This document shows positions 1 through 5,720 of a DNA stretch of 5,765 nucleotides, one piece after another (the stretch's first letter is position 1; each line of letters starts with the position of its first letter). Made by a program: the position numbers and the translations under genes. The stretch covers positions 1-5,765 of the forward strand of contig CALBGG010000076.1 in assembly GCA_937893605.1 (NCBI GenBank). The letters run 5' to 3'. Below the pieces are notes generated by a model. The model saw nothing but the letters and a program-made list of their open reading frames with translations, had not been told where the DNA came from and did no database searches. The DNA comes from an uncultured Clostridia bacterium (lineage in GTDB: Bacteria; Bacillota; Clostridia; Oscillospirales; Oscillospiraceae).

Positions 1-97
1 CTGGATACTCCCGGCCGTCATCTTCGGTCTGCTCGCCTTCGGTCTCGCAGCCATAGTCAGACCCGAGAAGAAAACAAACGCCGAGGCAACGGTCTGA
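1..97 (+). CDS. C-terminal end of a membrane protein (5' part outside window)
   Basis: Reading from base 2 gives 31 residues before a TGA at 95-97. The fragment begins WILPAVIFGLLAFGLAAIV, a hydrophobic run long enough for one membrane-spanning helix, followed by a short charged tail starting RPEKK. This is the usual look of the last helix and cytoplasmic tail of a multi-pass transporter or other inner-membrane protein, but too little is present to name a family. The reading frame is supported by an intrinsic terminator that begins 14 nt after the stop. The other two forward frames give arginine-rich or broken products. The gene runs in the opposite direction to the membrane protein gene at 753-1304, so the two are convergent across the non-coding block. 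Confidence 0.65.
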   Translation, partial: WILPAVIFGLLAFGLAAIVRPEKKTNAEATV

Positions 98-110
98 TTT
101 AAACGCATTA

Positions 111-136
111 AAGCCACGGCCACCCGTGGCTTTTTT
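111..136 (+). terminator. Intrinsic terminator of the upstream partial gene
   Basis: AAGCCACGG (111-119) pairs perfectly with CCGTGGCTT (124-132) around a CCAC loop, and a run of six T residues follows the GC-rich core (131-136). It lies 14 nt after the stop of the partial + strand gene, where a Rho-independent terminator is expected. Confidence 0.88.
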
Positions 137-155
137 CATATTCAGGAGCAATAGC

Positions 156-182
156 AAAGCCCCGGAGATCATCCGGGGCTTT
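156..182. terminator. Symmetrical hairpin, probable bidirectional or back-up terminator
   Basis: AAAGCCCCGG (156-165) pairs perfectly over 10 bp with CCGGGGCTTT (173-182) around a 7-nt loop. The A-tract and T-tract at its base make it look the same from both strands, with only three T residues on either side. It could reinforce the terminator just upstream or stop transcripts coming from the - strand. The short T-tract makes termination efficiency uncertain. Confidence 0.55.
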
Positions 183-210
183 ACCGCAAAGTGTGCATAA
201 AGTGAAGATT

Positions 211-235
211 GCCTTCGATTGACAAGAGAACACAC
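211..235 (+). repeat. Left terminal inverted repeat of the palindromic element
   Basis: This 25-nt arm pairs with 462-486. The two mismatches are C233 opposite A464 and A229 opposite G468; the outermost 18 bases match without error. Confidence 0.8.
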
Positions 236-461
236 GCCTGTCAGCGTCCATTTTCGGCGCTTTCCGCCTTTTTCTCTTGGGTGGGCGTCAGCCCACCTGC
301 ATCGAGAAAAGCCGAAAATCACTCGAAAATTGCTTGCTGGCAGGTGCCTCGAAGTTTTGACAGAGCTCAAATACGGTCATGCAAGGCGAAGTCCGCAGCG
401 CATACCGGCGTATTCACAAGGGCTTCAACGCCGCATGGGCGCATTTGAGCCTGCCAAAACC

Positions 462-486
462 GTATGTGCTCTTGTCAATCGAAGGC
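462..486 (-). repeat. Right terminal inverted repeat of the palindromic element
   Basis: This is the inverted partner of 211-235, with the last 18 bases identical to the complement of the left end. The match does not extend beyond 486, since the flanks on the two sides differ, which sets the element boundary. Confidence 0.8.
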
Positions 487-715
487 GAAAGGAGTATAGA
501 ACTTGCTACATAAACTTTGCTAAGGTAAAGGGAAGGGTTCGGCCCTGCGCCGGTCGGGCGCGGAGCCGGCATCACACAGAGCGAAGACCTGACCGCCCTG
601 CGGACAAAGAAGATACATATGGGGGTTACGATATGCATTTTACCCGATTCATGCGCCTTCGTCCGCTCCAAAAAGACATTCCTATGCTCCAAATAGGTTT
701 TAGCGGCGTTTTTTC
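487..715. other. Structured non-coding stretch without a recognisable gene
   Basis: No reading frame here has protein-like composition. An AAAGGAG at 488-494 resembles a ribosome binding site but leads to no frame longer than a few codons. A strong GC-rich hairpin occupies 541-567: GGCCCTGCGCC pairs with GGCGCGGAGCC with one mismatch and one G-T pair around a GGTCG loop. It has no T-tract and so does not look like a terminator. A weaker stem, CCTAT/ATAGG (681-685 and 693-697), has short T-tracts nearby on both strands and could be a poor terminator for the - strand gene ending at 753. The stretch may be the remains of further repeat elements. Confidence 0.4.
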
Positions 716-729
716 AGAGGCGCACGGAC
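703..729 (+). repeat. Shared repeat, copy 1
   Basis: The 14 bases AGAGGCGCACGGAC (716-729) recur exactly at 5604-5617. The preceding bases (GCGGC, then GT and a T-run) also recur with small differences, giving about 27 nt of similarity. Here the repeat lies 24 nt beyond the stop codon of the - strand membrane protein gene. It also starts an imperfect hairpin in which GAGGC (717-721) can pair with GCCTC (750-754). Confidence 0.55.
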
Positions 730-752
730 GCAATCGCCGTATCGGTACAGCC

Positions 753-1304
753 TCAATGCGCCACCGAAAAAGCCTTGCTCCAGGCATCGTTCATCTGCGC
801 CTTGAGCTTTTCGGGCATGAACTTCATGAGCTCGGCCCATGTGTTGTCGGCGTAGCTGAAGTAGAAAACGCCCTTTTCGACAAACTCGGGAAACTCCTTT
901 TTCTCCTTATCGGCAAGCTCGTGGTCGGAGACATAGCACCACCACGAAAGGCGCGTTTTTATCATGCCGCAGCAGACGGCGTCGCTCCACGAAAGACGAT
1001 GCTCAACGCTCTCCGCGCCGCCGGTGCGGAAGATGACGCCCTGCTCTGTGAACGACACGTTTGCAAGGCCGAAGTTCGTTTCGGAGATGAATTTTGCGGC
1101 AAACAGCCATATGACCGAAAGTATCGCGACGATGATCGCAAGGCCGCGCAGACCCTCGAGCGCCGGGATGAATATGCCGAGGATCGCGACGATAACGCCG
1201 AGAGGCAGCAAAACGAGCCCCGCGTAGAACAGCCCCTTCATTATGTTCGAGGGAAAGCGCAGAGACTGAGTCACCTGATATCTTTTGAGTTTTTCACTTT
1301 TCAT
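753..1304 (-). CDS. Small two-helix membrane protein of unknown function
   Basis: The product has 183 residues. After a short basic N-terminus there are two hydrophobic segments, about residues 25-47 and 52-74, joined by a turn (PALEGLRG). A soluble C-terminal domain of about 105 residues follows, with several tryptophans and alternating beta-like stretches. Two short helices joined to a beta-rich cytoplasmic domain resembles the general plan of YcxB-like or bacterial PH-like membrane proteins, but I recognise no diagnostic motif and give no function. The chosen ATG (1302-1304) overlaps the miaB TGA as ATGA, and an AAAGG site lies 10 nt upstream inside miaB (1315-1319). This implies translational coupling and a shared transcript. 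An in-frame ATG ten codons earlier (1332-1334) lies within miaB and is less likely. Confidence 0.75.
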   Translation of the reverse strand: MKSEKLKRYQVTQSLRFPSNIMKGLFYAGLVLLPLGVIVAILGIFIPALEGLRGLAIIVAILSVIWLFAAKFISETNFGLANVSFTEQGVIFRTGGAESVEHRLSWSDAVCCGMIKTRLSWWCYVSDHELADKEKKEFPEFVEKGVFYFSYADNTWAELMKFMPEKLKAQMNDAWSKAFSVAH

Positions 1305-2719
1305 TCTTCTTCGACCTTTCCGTAGAGCGCCCATGTGTTGCCCGATGTTATTTTAACGTCTATGAATTTTCCGATGAGCGACTTATCGCCCGAAAGATGC
1401 ACAAGCCTGCCGCCGTTTGTGCGCGAGGAGAGGTTATATTCGGCCTTGCCGGTCTCGCCATCGACGAGAACGCGCACGGTTTTGCCGATGTACTCTGCGT
1501 GCTTTTCGGCGGAAACGCGGTTTGCCGCCTCAAGGAGCTTATCGAATCTGCGCTGCTTATCCTCGCGCGTGGCCGCGTCCGGCATGCTTGCCGCGGGGGT
1601 GCCGACGCGCTTTGAGTAGATAAAGGTGAACATCGCGTCATAGCGCACCTCGTCGCAGAGCCTTATCGTGTCCTCAAACTCCTCGTCCGTCTCGCCGGGA
1701 AAGCCGACGATTATATCCGTCGTCAGGACGATGTCGGGCATGTATTTTCGCGCAAGGCGCACCTGCTCAAGATATTTCTCGGCGGTGTAGCTGCGGTTCA
1801 TGGCCTTGAGCACGCGGTCATTGCCCGACTGCACGGGAAGATGCAGCTGGTGCGCACACTTTTCGCACTCGGCCATGGTCTTGAAGAGCTTTTCCGTCGC
1901 GTCCTTGGGGTGACTTGTCATGAAGCGGATGAGAAACTCGCCGGGGATGTCATTTATCATGCGTATGAGGTCGGCAAAATCGACGTCCGAGCCGAGATCC
2001 TTGCCGTAGGAGTTTACGTTCTGGCCGAGCAGCGTAATGTCCTTGCAGCCGCTTTCGACAAGCTGCCTTGCCTCGGCAACGATGTCCTCCGGGCGGCGCG
2101 AGCGCTCCCTGCCGCGGACATAGGGCACGACGCAGTAGGTACAGAAATTGTTGCAGCCGTACATGATGGAAAGCCAGGCCTTTACGCTGCTGTCGCGCTT
2201 TAACGGCATGCCCTCGGCGACATAGCCGTCGCACTTTTCGGCGGCGAAAACACGCTTGTGACCCGTCATGGTCTTTAAAAGCAGCTCAGGGAAGCGCCAC
2301 AGCTCGTGCGGGCCGAAAACGAGGTCGACCACGGGGTATGACTTTTTTATCTTCTCTGTCATGTGCTCCTGCTGCACCATGCAGCCGCACACGGCGATTA
2401 TCTGCCCCGGGCGCTGCTTTTTGCTGTGGTTGAGCTGCCCGACGTTTCCGAGAACGCGCATCTCCGCGTGCTCGCGCACCGCGCAGGTGTTCACAACGAT
2501 GACGTCGGCCTCGAACTCGTCCTGCGTGAAGGCGTAGCCCATCTCGGCGAGATAGCCGCGCAGCTTCTCGCTGTCGGCCTCGTTCTGCTGGCAGCCGTAG
2601 GTGTCGACCATCGCAAGCGGGCGCGCCTTGTCGGCGACGAATTTTTCGTATATATCTCGGCAGATATCCTCCTGACGGCGGATGGAATCTATGCTTATCT
2701 CTTTTCTCTCGTATGCCAT
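1301..2719 (-). CDS. miaB: tRNA-2-methylthio-N6-dimethylallyladenosine synthase MiaB
   Basis: This 472-residue cytoplasmic radical-SAM enzyme converts i6A37 to ms2i6A37 in tRNAs reading UNN codons, using two [4Fe-4S] clusters. The N-terminal UPF0004 domain (about residues 35-155) has its three cluster cysteines at C43 (TYGCQQNEADSE), C79 (NTCAVREHAE) and C113 (VCGCMVQQ). The radical-SAM cluster motif is CNNFCTYC (C189, C193, C196), followed by VPYVRGRERSR, typical of MiaB. Further conserved segments are LLGQNVNSYG (230-239), LPVQSGND (294-301) and TTDIIVGFPGETDEEF (333-348). The C-terminal part, about 408-470, fits a TRAM RNA-binding domain. The roughly 35-residue extension before the first domain is usual in clostridial MiaB. 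The start is supported by AAGGA 9 nt upstream (plus-strand TCCTT, 2729-2733). It is divergent from mutL and is followed by the overlapping membrane protein gene. Confidence 0.97.
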   Translation of the reverse strand: MAYERKEISIDSIRRQEDICRDIYEKFVADKARPLAMVDTYGCQQNEADSEKLRGYLAEMGYAFTQDEFEADVIVVNTCAVREHAEMRVLGNVGQLNHSKKQRPGQIIAVCGCMVQQEHMTEKIKKSYPVVDLVFGPHELWRFPELLLKTMTGHKRVFAAEKCDGYVAEGMPLKRDSSVKAWLSIMYGCNNFCTYCVVPYVRGRERSRRPEDIVAEARQLVESGCKDITLLGQNVNSYGKDLGSDVDFADLIRMINDIPGEFLIRFMTSHPKDATEKLFKTMAECEKCAHQLHLPVQSGNDRVLKAMNRSYTAEKYLEQVRLARKYMPDIVLTTDIIVGFPGETDEEFEDTIRLCDEVRYDAMFTFIYSKRVGTPAASMPDAATREDKQRRFDKLLEAANRVSAEKHAEYIGKTVRVLVDGETGKAEYNLSSRTNGGRLVHLSGDKSLIGKFIDVKITSGNTWALYGKVEEE

Positions 2720-2728
2720 TTTTCGGTT

Positions 2729-2733
2729 TCCTT
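2729..2733 (-). promoter_or_regulatory. Ribosome binding site of miaB
   Basis: The - strand reads AAGGA here, 9 nt before the miaB ATG at 2719-2717. It supports that start over the later in-frame methionine at residue 37, which lies only six residues before the first cluster cysteine. Confidence 0.75.
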
Positions 2734-2754
2734 ATAAAAATAAATATGCAATAT

Positions 2755-2784
2755 ATATTAACATATTTTCAGTGGAATTTTCAA
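2755..2784 (-). promoter_or_regulatory. Candidate sigma-A promoter for miaB
   Basis: On the - strand, TTGAAA (2784-2779) is followed after 18 nt by TAATAT (2760-2755), matching the -35 and -10 consensus at 5 and 4 of 6 positions. Transcription would start near 2748, leaving a short AT-rich leader with the AAGGA site. The surrounding sequence is very AT-rich, so chance matches are possible. The -35 lies inside the spacer of the mutL promoter candidate. Confidence 0.5.
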
Positions 2785-2801
2785 CATAAATCATGTATAA
2801 T
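2773..2801 (+). promoter_or_regulatory. Candidate sigma-A promoter for mutL-miaA
   Basis: A perfect -10 hexamer, TATAAT, lies at 2796-2801, with TGGAAT at 2773-2778 as a weak -35 (3 of 6) across a 17-nt spacer. A start near 2808 would give a leader of about 25 nt before the mutL ATG. No other promoter-like site of similar quality is visible ahead of miaA, so both genes are probably transcribed from here. Confidence 0.6.
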
Positions 2802-2821
2802 ACTTTCGATCAACAATCAGC

Positions 2822-2825
2822 GAGG
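2822..2825 (+). promoter_or_regulatory. Ribosome binding site that fixes the mutL start
   Basis: GAGG lies 7 nt before the ATG at 2833. The frame stays open upstream to an ATG at 2713, but those 40 codons run through the promoter region and encode sequence unlike any MutL. The family's conserved N-terminus begins right after the 2833 start. Confidence 0.7.
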
Positions 2826-2832
2826 TTCATAC

Positions 2833-4719
2833 ATGACACGCATAAACATTCTCCCGCCGCTGGTGGCCGATATGATCGCCGCCGGCGAGGTCGTCGAGCG
2901 GCCCGCGTCGGTCATAAAGGAGCTCATGGAAAACTCCTTTGACGCGGGCGCGAAAAAAGTGACGGTCGAGTTCAAAAGCGGCGGTGCGACATACATAAAA
3001 ATATCCGACGACGGCTGCGGAATGAGCCCCGAGGATGCGGGCATAGCCTTCACCCGGCACGCGACGAGCAAGCTGCACGACGAAAAGGGGCTTGAGGCCA
3101 TCGGCACGATGGGCTTTCGGGGCGAGGCGCTGGCCGCCATCGCCGCAGTGAGCCATATTGAACTCATAACGCGTGAAAAGGGCGCGCCGGAGGGCGTGCG
3201 CGTGACGGTTCGCGCCGGCGATATCGTCGACATGTCGCCCTGCGGCTGCCCGGAGGGCACGACGATGATCGTGCGCGATATCTTCCACAACACCCCGGCA
3301 CGGCTCAAGTTTTTAAAGTCCGACCGCTCGGAGGCGTCGGCCTGCATAGCCGCCGCCATGCACTGCTCTCTCGGCAGACCCGAGGTTTCGGTGCGATTAA
3401 AGCGCGACGGCGAGGAGGTCTTCTTCACCCCCGGCGACGGACGCGAGGAGTCTGCCGTGTACGCGCTTTTAGGGCGCGAGACAGCGCACGGCATGCTGCC
3501 CGTTTCCGGCAAAACCGAGGCCATGTCCGTCACGGGCTTCACGTCCTCCCCCGCCTTCGGGCGCGGCAACCGCGCAAACCAGCATTTTTACTGCAACGGC
3601 AGATATATAAAGTCCGTGCTGCTTCAGGCGGCGGTCGAGCAGGCGTATAAAAATACGCTCCTGACGGGAAAATTTCCGTCCTGCGTTTTGTATCTGGAGC
3701 TTTCGCGCGGCGCGGTGGACGTGAACGTCCACCCGGCAAAGACCGAGGTGAAGTTTTCCGACGAGAAAAAGGTGTTCGACCTTGTGTATCAGACGGTGCG
3801 CGCCTGCCTTGAGGCGGAGCGGAAGCCTCTTGAAATAAGGCTCTCCGAGGGCACGAAGAAGGCCGTTTCCGAACCGAAGTCAGACTTTTTCCGCAGCATG
3901 CCTGCCGAGGAATACCGCGCCAAGGCTGTGTTTCAAAACGCCGCGCCCGAACGCAGAGCGGCGCCTGTTTTCCGAGCTCCGACCGAGTATGACAGACCCC
4001 TACCGGCAGAGCGCGAAAAGCCCGCTGCGGCAGTGAATTTTGCCCCGAAAGTGAGCGCTTCGCCGAAAAACGACGCTTTTCCCGCGTTTTCGCCCCCTCC
4101 GGCGAGAGAAAATGTTGAAAAAGCAGTTGAAAATGTTGAAAAAATCAGTGCTCCGGCCTGCCGCGTGATCGGCGAGGCGCTCGATACCTACATCATTGCC
4201 GAGATCGATGACGAGCTCATGCTCATCGACAAGCACGCAGCGCACGAGCGCATGATATTCGACCGTCTCAAAACGCAGGAGCGGCAGATCATGAGCCAGA
4301 CGCTGCTTGCGCCGGTCATAATCCGCCCGACGGCAGAGGACGCGGAGATCATGGACAAAAACTCCGCCCTTCTCGACGAGATGGGCTTTGAGGTCGAGCC
4401 CTTCGGCCAAAGCTCCTACGCCGTGCGCGCCGTGCCGGACGATGTCGATGTTTCCGAGGCCGCGTCCGCGCTTGAGGAGATATGCGAAAAGCTGCGCGGC
4501 GGCGATAAAGTCTCGGCAGAGTCTGCGCGCGACGAGATACTGCACACCGTAGCCTGCAAGGCGGCGATAAAGGCGGGGCGGCGGCACGATATATCAGAGC
4601 TTGAGCGCGTTGCCTGCGCGGTCGCCTCCGGCGAGGTCAGATACTGCCCCCACGGACGGCCGGTCTCCGCGCGGCTCACGAAAAAGCAGCTCGATAAATT
4701 CTTCAGCAGGATAGTGTGA
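2833..4719 (+). CDS. mutL: DNA mismatch repair protein MutL (endonuclease type)
   Basis: This 628-residue ATPase couples mismatch recognition by MutS to strand incision and removal. The N-terminal GHKL ATPase domain has AAGEVVERPASV (16-27), ELMENSFDAGA (30-40, with the catalytic E30 and Mg-binding N34 expected from the family), DDGCGM (59-64), TRHATSK (74-80) and GFRGEAL (94-100). The transducer domain includes DVNVHPAKTEVKF (296-308). A low-complexity linker rich in Ala, Pro and charged residues (about 335-438) contains the pentapeptide ENVEK twice. The C-terminal dimerisation/endonuclease domain has the metal-binding motif DKHAAHER (466-473), a clamp-binding-like QTLLAP (489-494), ACK (574-576) and CPHGRP (605-610). 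These predict an intrinsic nicking activity, as in bacteria lacking MutH. The gene ends 1 nt before miaA. mutS is not in the window. Confidence 0.97.
   Translation: MTRINILPPLVADMIAAGEVVERPASVIKELMENSFDAGAKKVTVEFKSGGATYIKISDDGCGMSPEDAGIAFTRHATSKLHDEKGLEAIGTMGFRGEALAAIAAVSHIELITREKGAPEGVRVTVRAGDIVDMSPCGCPEGTTMIVRDIFHNTPARLKFLKSDRSEASACIAAAMHCSLGRPEVSVRLKRDGEEVFFTPGDGREESAVYALLGRETAHGMLPVSGKTEAMSVTGFTSSPAFGRGNRANQHFYCNGRYIKSVLLQAAVEQAYKNTLLTGKFPSCVLYLELSRGAVDVNVHPAKTEVKFSDEKKVFDLVYQTVRACLEAERKPLEIRLSEGTKKAVSEPKSDFFRSMPAEEYRAKAVFQNAAPERRAAPVFRAPTEYDRPLPAEREKPAAAVNFAPKVSASPKNDAFPAFSPPPARENVEKAVENVEKISAPACRVIGEALDTYIIAEIDDELMLIDKHAAHERMIFDRLKTQERQIMSQTLLAPVIIRPTAEDAEIMDKNSALLDEMGFEVEPFGQSSYAVRAVPDDVDVSEAASALEEICEKLRGGDKVSAESARDEILHTVACKAAIKAGRRHDISELERVACAVASGEVRYCPHGRPVSARLTKKQLDKFFSRIV
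4108..4143 (+). repeat. Short tandem duplication in the mutL linker
   Basis: A 15-bp unit starting GAAAATGTTGAAA occurs at 4108-4122 and 4129-4143 with a 21-bp period, encoding ENVEK twice in frame (residues 426-430 and 433-437). It is AT-rich compared with the surrounding gene and lies just before the C-terminal domain, where length change would be tolerated. Confidence 0.7.
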
Positions 4720-4720
4720 T

Positions 4721-5605
4721 ATGGCCGAAAAGATTCTTGTTATAACCGGCCCGACGGCGACGGGCAAAACGGCTCTTTCCGTCGAACTCGCAAAAAAACT
4801 CGGCGGCGAGGTCGTCTCGGCAGACTCCATGCAGATATACCGCGGCATGGACATCGGAACGGCAAAGGTGACAAAGGCCGAGATGCAGGGTGTTGCGCAT
4901 CACATGATAGACATAGCAGACCCCTCGGAGGACTACTCCGTCTCGCGCTACGTCCGGGAGGCGGACGAGGCCGTGCGCGATATCCTCTCGCGCGGCAAGC
5001 TGCCCATTGTTGCGGGCGGCACAAATCTGTACATCGACTCGCTCATAGCCGGGCTCGACTTTGCCGACAAGGCGGAGGACGCCGGGCTGCGCGAGAGGCT
5101 GAATGCACAGTATGACGATACAGGCGGCGAGGCGATGCTCGAATACCTTCGCGGCTTTGACCCCGAGCGGGCGGCAAAGCTCCATGCGGCCGACAAGCGC
5201 CGAATCGTGCGCGCAATTGAGATATACACCCTCACGGGCGAGACGATAACGCGCCACGACGAAGAGACGAAAAAACGTCCGAAGCGCTACGACGCGGTGA
5301 AGATAGCCCTCACCTTTGCAGACCGAGCGGTACTGTACGGCAGGATAAATACGCGCGTTGACAAAATGGTCGCCGACGGGCTTTTTGACGAGGTCAAGGG
5401 GCTTCTGGAGGCCGGCCTTTCGCCGGACTGCACCGCCATGCAGGCCATTGGCTATAAGGAGCCCGCGGCGTATTTCAGGGGCGAAATGTCGAAGGATGAG
5501 GCGATCGAGCTCATAAAGCTCTCATCGCGGCGCTACGCAAAGCGCCAGCTGACATGGCTGCGGCGCGACACGACGGTTTTGTGGCACGAGCGGCAGTCTT
5601 TTTAG
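4721..5605 (+). CDS. miaA: tRNA dimethylallyltransferase MiaA
   Basis: This 294-residue cytoplasmic enzyme transfers the dimethylallyl group from DMAPP to N6 of A37 in tRNAs reading UNN codons, forming i6A, the substrate of MiaB. The N-terminal P-loop is GPTATGKT (10-17). SADSMQIYRGMDIGTAK (33-49) carries the catalytic aspartate D35 and the Q-I-Y segment that recognises the tRNA base. AGGTNLY (98-104) contains T101 of the active site. DKRRIVRAIEIY and, near the C-terminus, MQAIGYKE and SSRRYAKRQLTWLRRD are family hallmarks. Length is normal for a short bacterial MiaA. The ATG follows the mutL stop after 1 nt, with CAGGA about 10 nt upstream, so the two are co-transcribed and probably translationally coupled. 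hfq, a common downstream partner, does not follow within the 160 bases seen. The last codons and the TAG stop lie inside a sequence shared with 703-729. Confidence 0.97.
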   Translation: MAEKILVITGPTATGKTALSVELAKKLGGEVVSADSMQIYRGMDIGTAKVTKAEMQGVAHHMIDIADPSEDYSVSRYVREADEAVRDILSRGKLPIVAGGTNLYIDSLIAGLDFADKAEDAGLRERLNAQYDDTGGEAMLEYLRGFDPERAAKLHAADKRRIVRAIEIYTLTGETITRHDEETKKRPKRYDAVKIALTFADRAVLYGRINTRVDKMVADGLFDEVKGLLEAGLSPDCTAMQAIGYKEPAAYFRGEMSKDEAIELIKLSSRRYAKRQLTWLRRDTTVLWHERQSF

Positions 5606-5617
5606 AGGCGCACGGAC
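5590..5617 (+). repeat. Shared repeat, copy 2, overlapping the miaA stop codon
   Basis: AGAGGCGCACGGAC at 5604-5617 is identical to 716-729, and the preceding GCGGC and T-run are also similar. The TAG of miaA (5603-5605) lies within it. Both copies face the same way on the + strand. Confidence 0.55.
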
Positions 5618-5720
5618 ATTGTACGGATATGTTTATTGCGTGAACCCGGTATCGAAGTTTCCGACAAAACCGAGAAACTGCCGCTTCCCAATAGTGCGGT
5701 GCGAATTTTGCGTCGTACCC
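5618..5720. other. Non-coding sequence downstream of miaA with small hairpins
   Basis: Two modest stems are visible: AGTTTC/GAAACT (5656-5661 and 5674-5679) and CCGC/GCGG (5681-5684 and 5696-5699). Neither is followed by a T-tract, so no convincing terminator for mutL-miaA is present. The only open frame here runs antisense across the miaA end and lacks protein-like features. The stretch may belong to the repeat block on either side. Confidence 0.4.

Larger units (their letters stand above)
211..486. repeat. 276-bp palindromic element with 25-bp terminal inverted repeats (MITE-like or structured RNA)
   Basis: The two ends, 211-235 and 462-486, are inverted copies matching at 23 of 25 positions; the outer core reads CTTCGATTGACAAGAG on the left and its exact complement on the right. 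Inside are two further large palindromes. The first is 250-319: ATTTTCGGC/GCCGAAAAT, TTTTCTC/GAGAAAA and GGTGGGC/GCCCACC nest around a GTCA loop. The second is 354-460, with arms of about 38 nt that match at roughly 30 positions. The whole element can fold as a closed stem carrying two arms. It has no transposase and no convincing gene, so it fits a miniature inverted-repeat element or a dispersed structured RNA/REP-type repeat. I see no target-site duplication at the exact ends (left flank TGAAGATT, right flank GAAAGGAG), so transposition is an inference. Confidence 0.7.

Noticed and set aside
414..692. 92-residue open frame on the - strand
   Set aside because: It crosses the palindromic element's right arm and the hairpin at 541-567, has no good ribosome binding site, and its sequence is explained by the repeat structure.
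670..697. Possible - strand terminator after the membrane protein gene
   Set aside because: The CCTAT/ATAGG stem is only 5 bp and the T-tract starts six bases after it, too weak to call as a terminator.
716..754. Hairpin GAGGC/GCCTC just after the - strand stop codon as a terminator
   Set aside because: On the - strand it is followed by an A-run, not a T-run, and the stem is broken by several unpaired bases.
219..1325. 368-residue open frame on the + strand
   Set aside because: It starts inside the palindromic element, is rich in Arg and His with no domain-like pattern, and lies antisense to a membrane protein gene that has an ATGA overlap with miaB and two clear hydrophobic helices.
1841..2537. 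Several + strand frames inside miaB
   Set aside because: These are antisense shadows of miaB, whose motifs and start are unambiguous.
2713..2832. 40-codon N-terminal extension of mutL
   Set aside because: It would be encoded by the promoter region, overlaps the miaB start, and precedes the family's normal N-terminus; the GAGG site supports the start at 2833.
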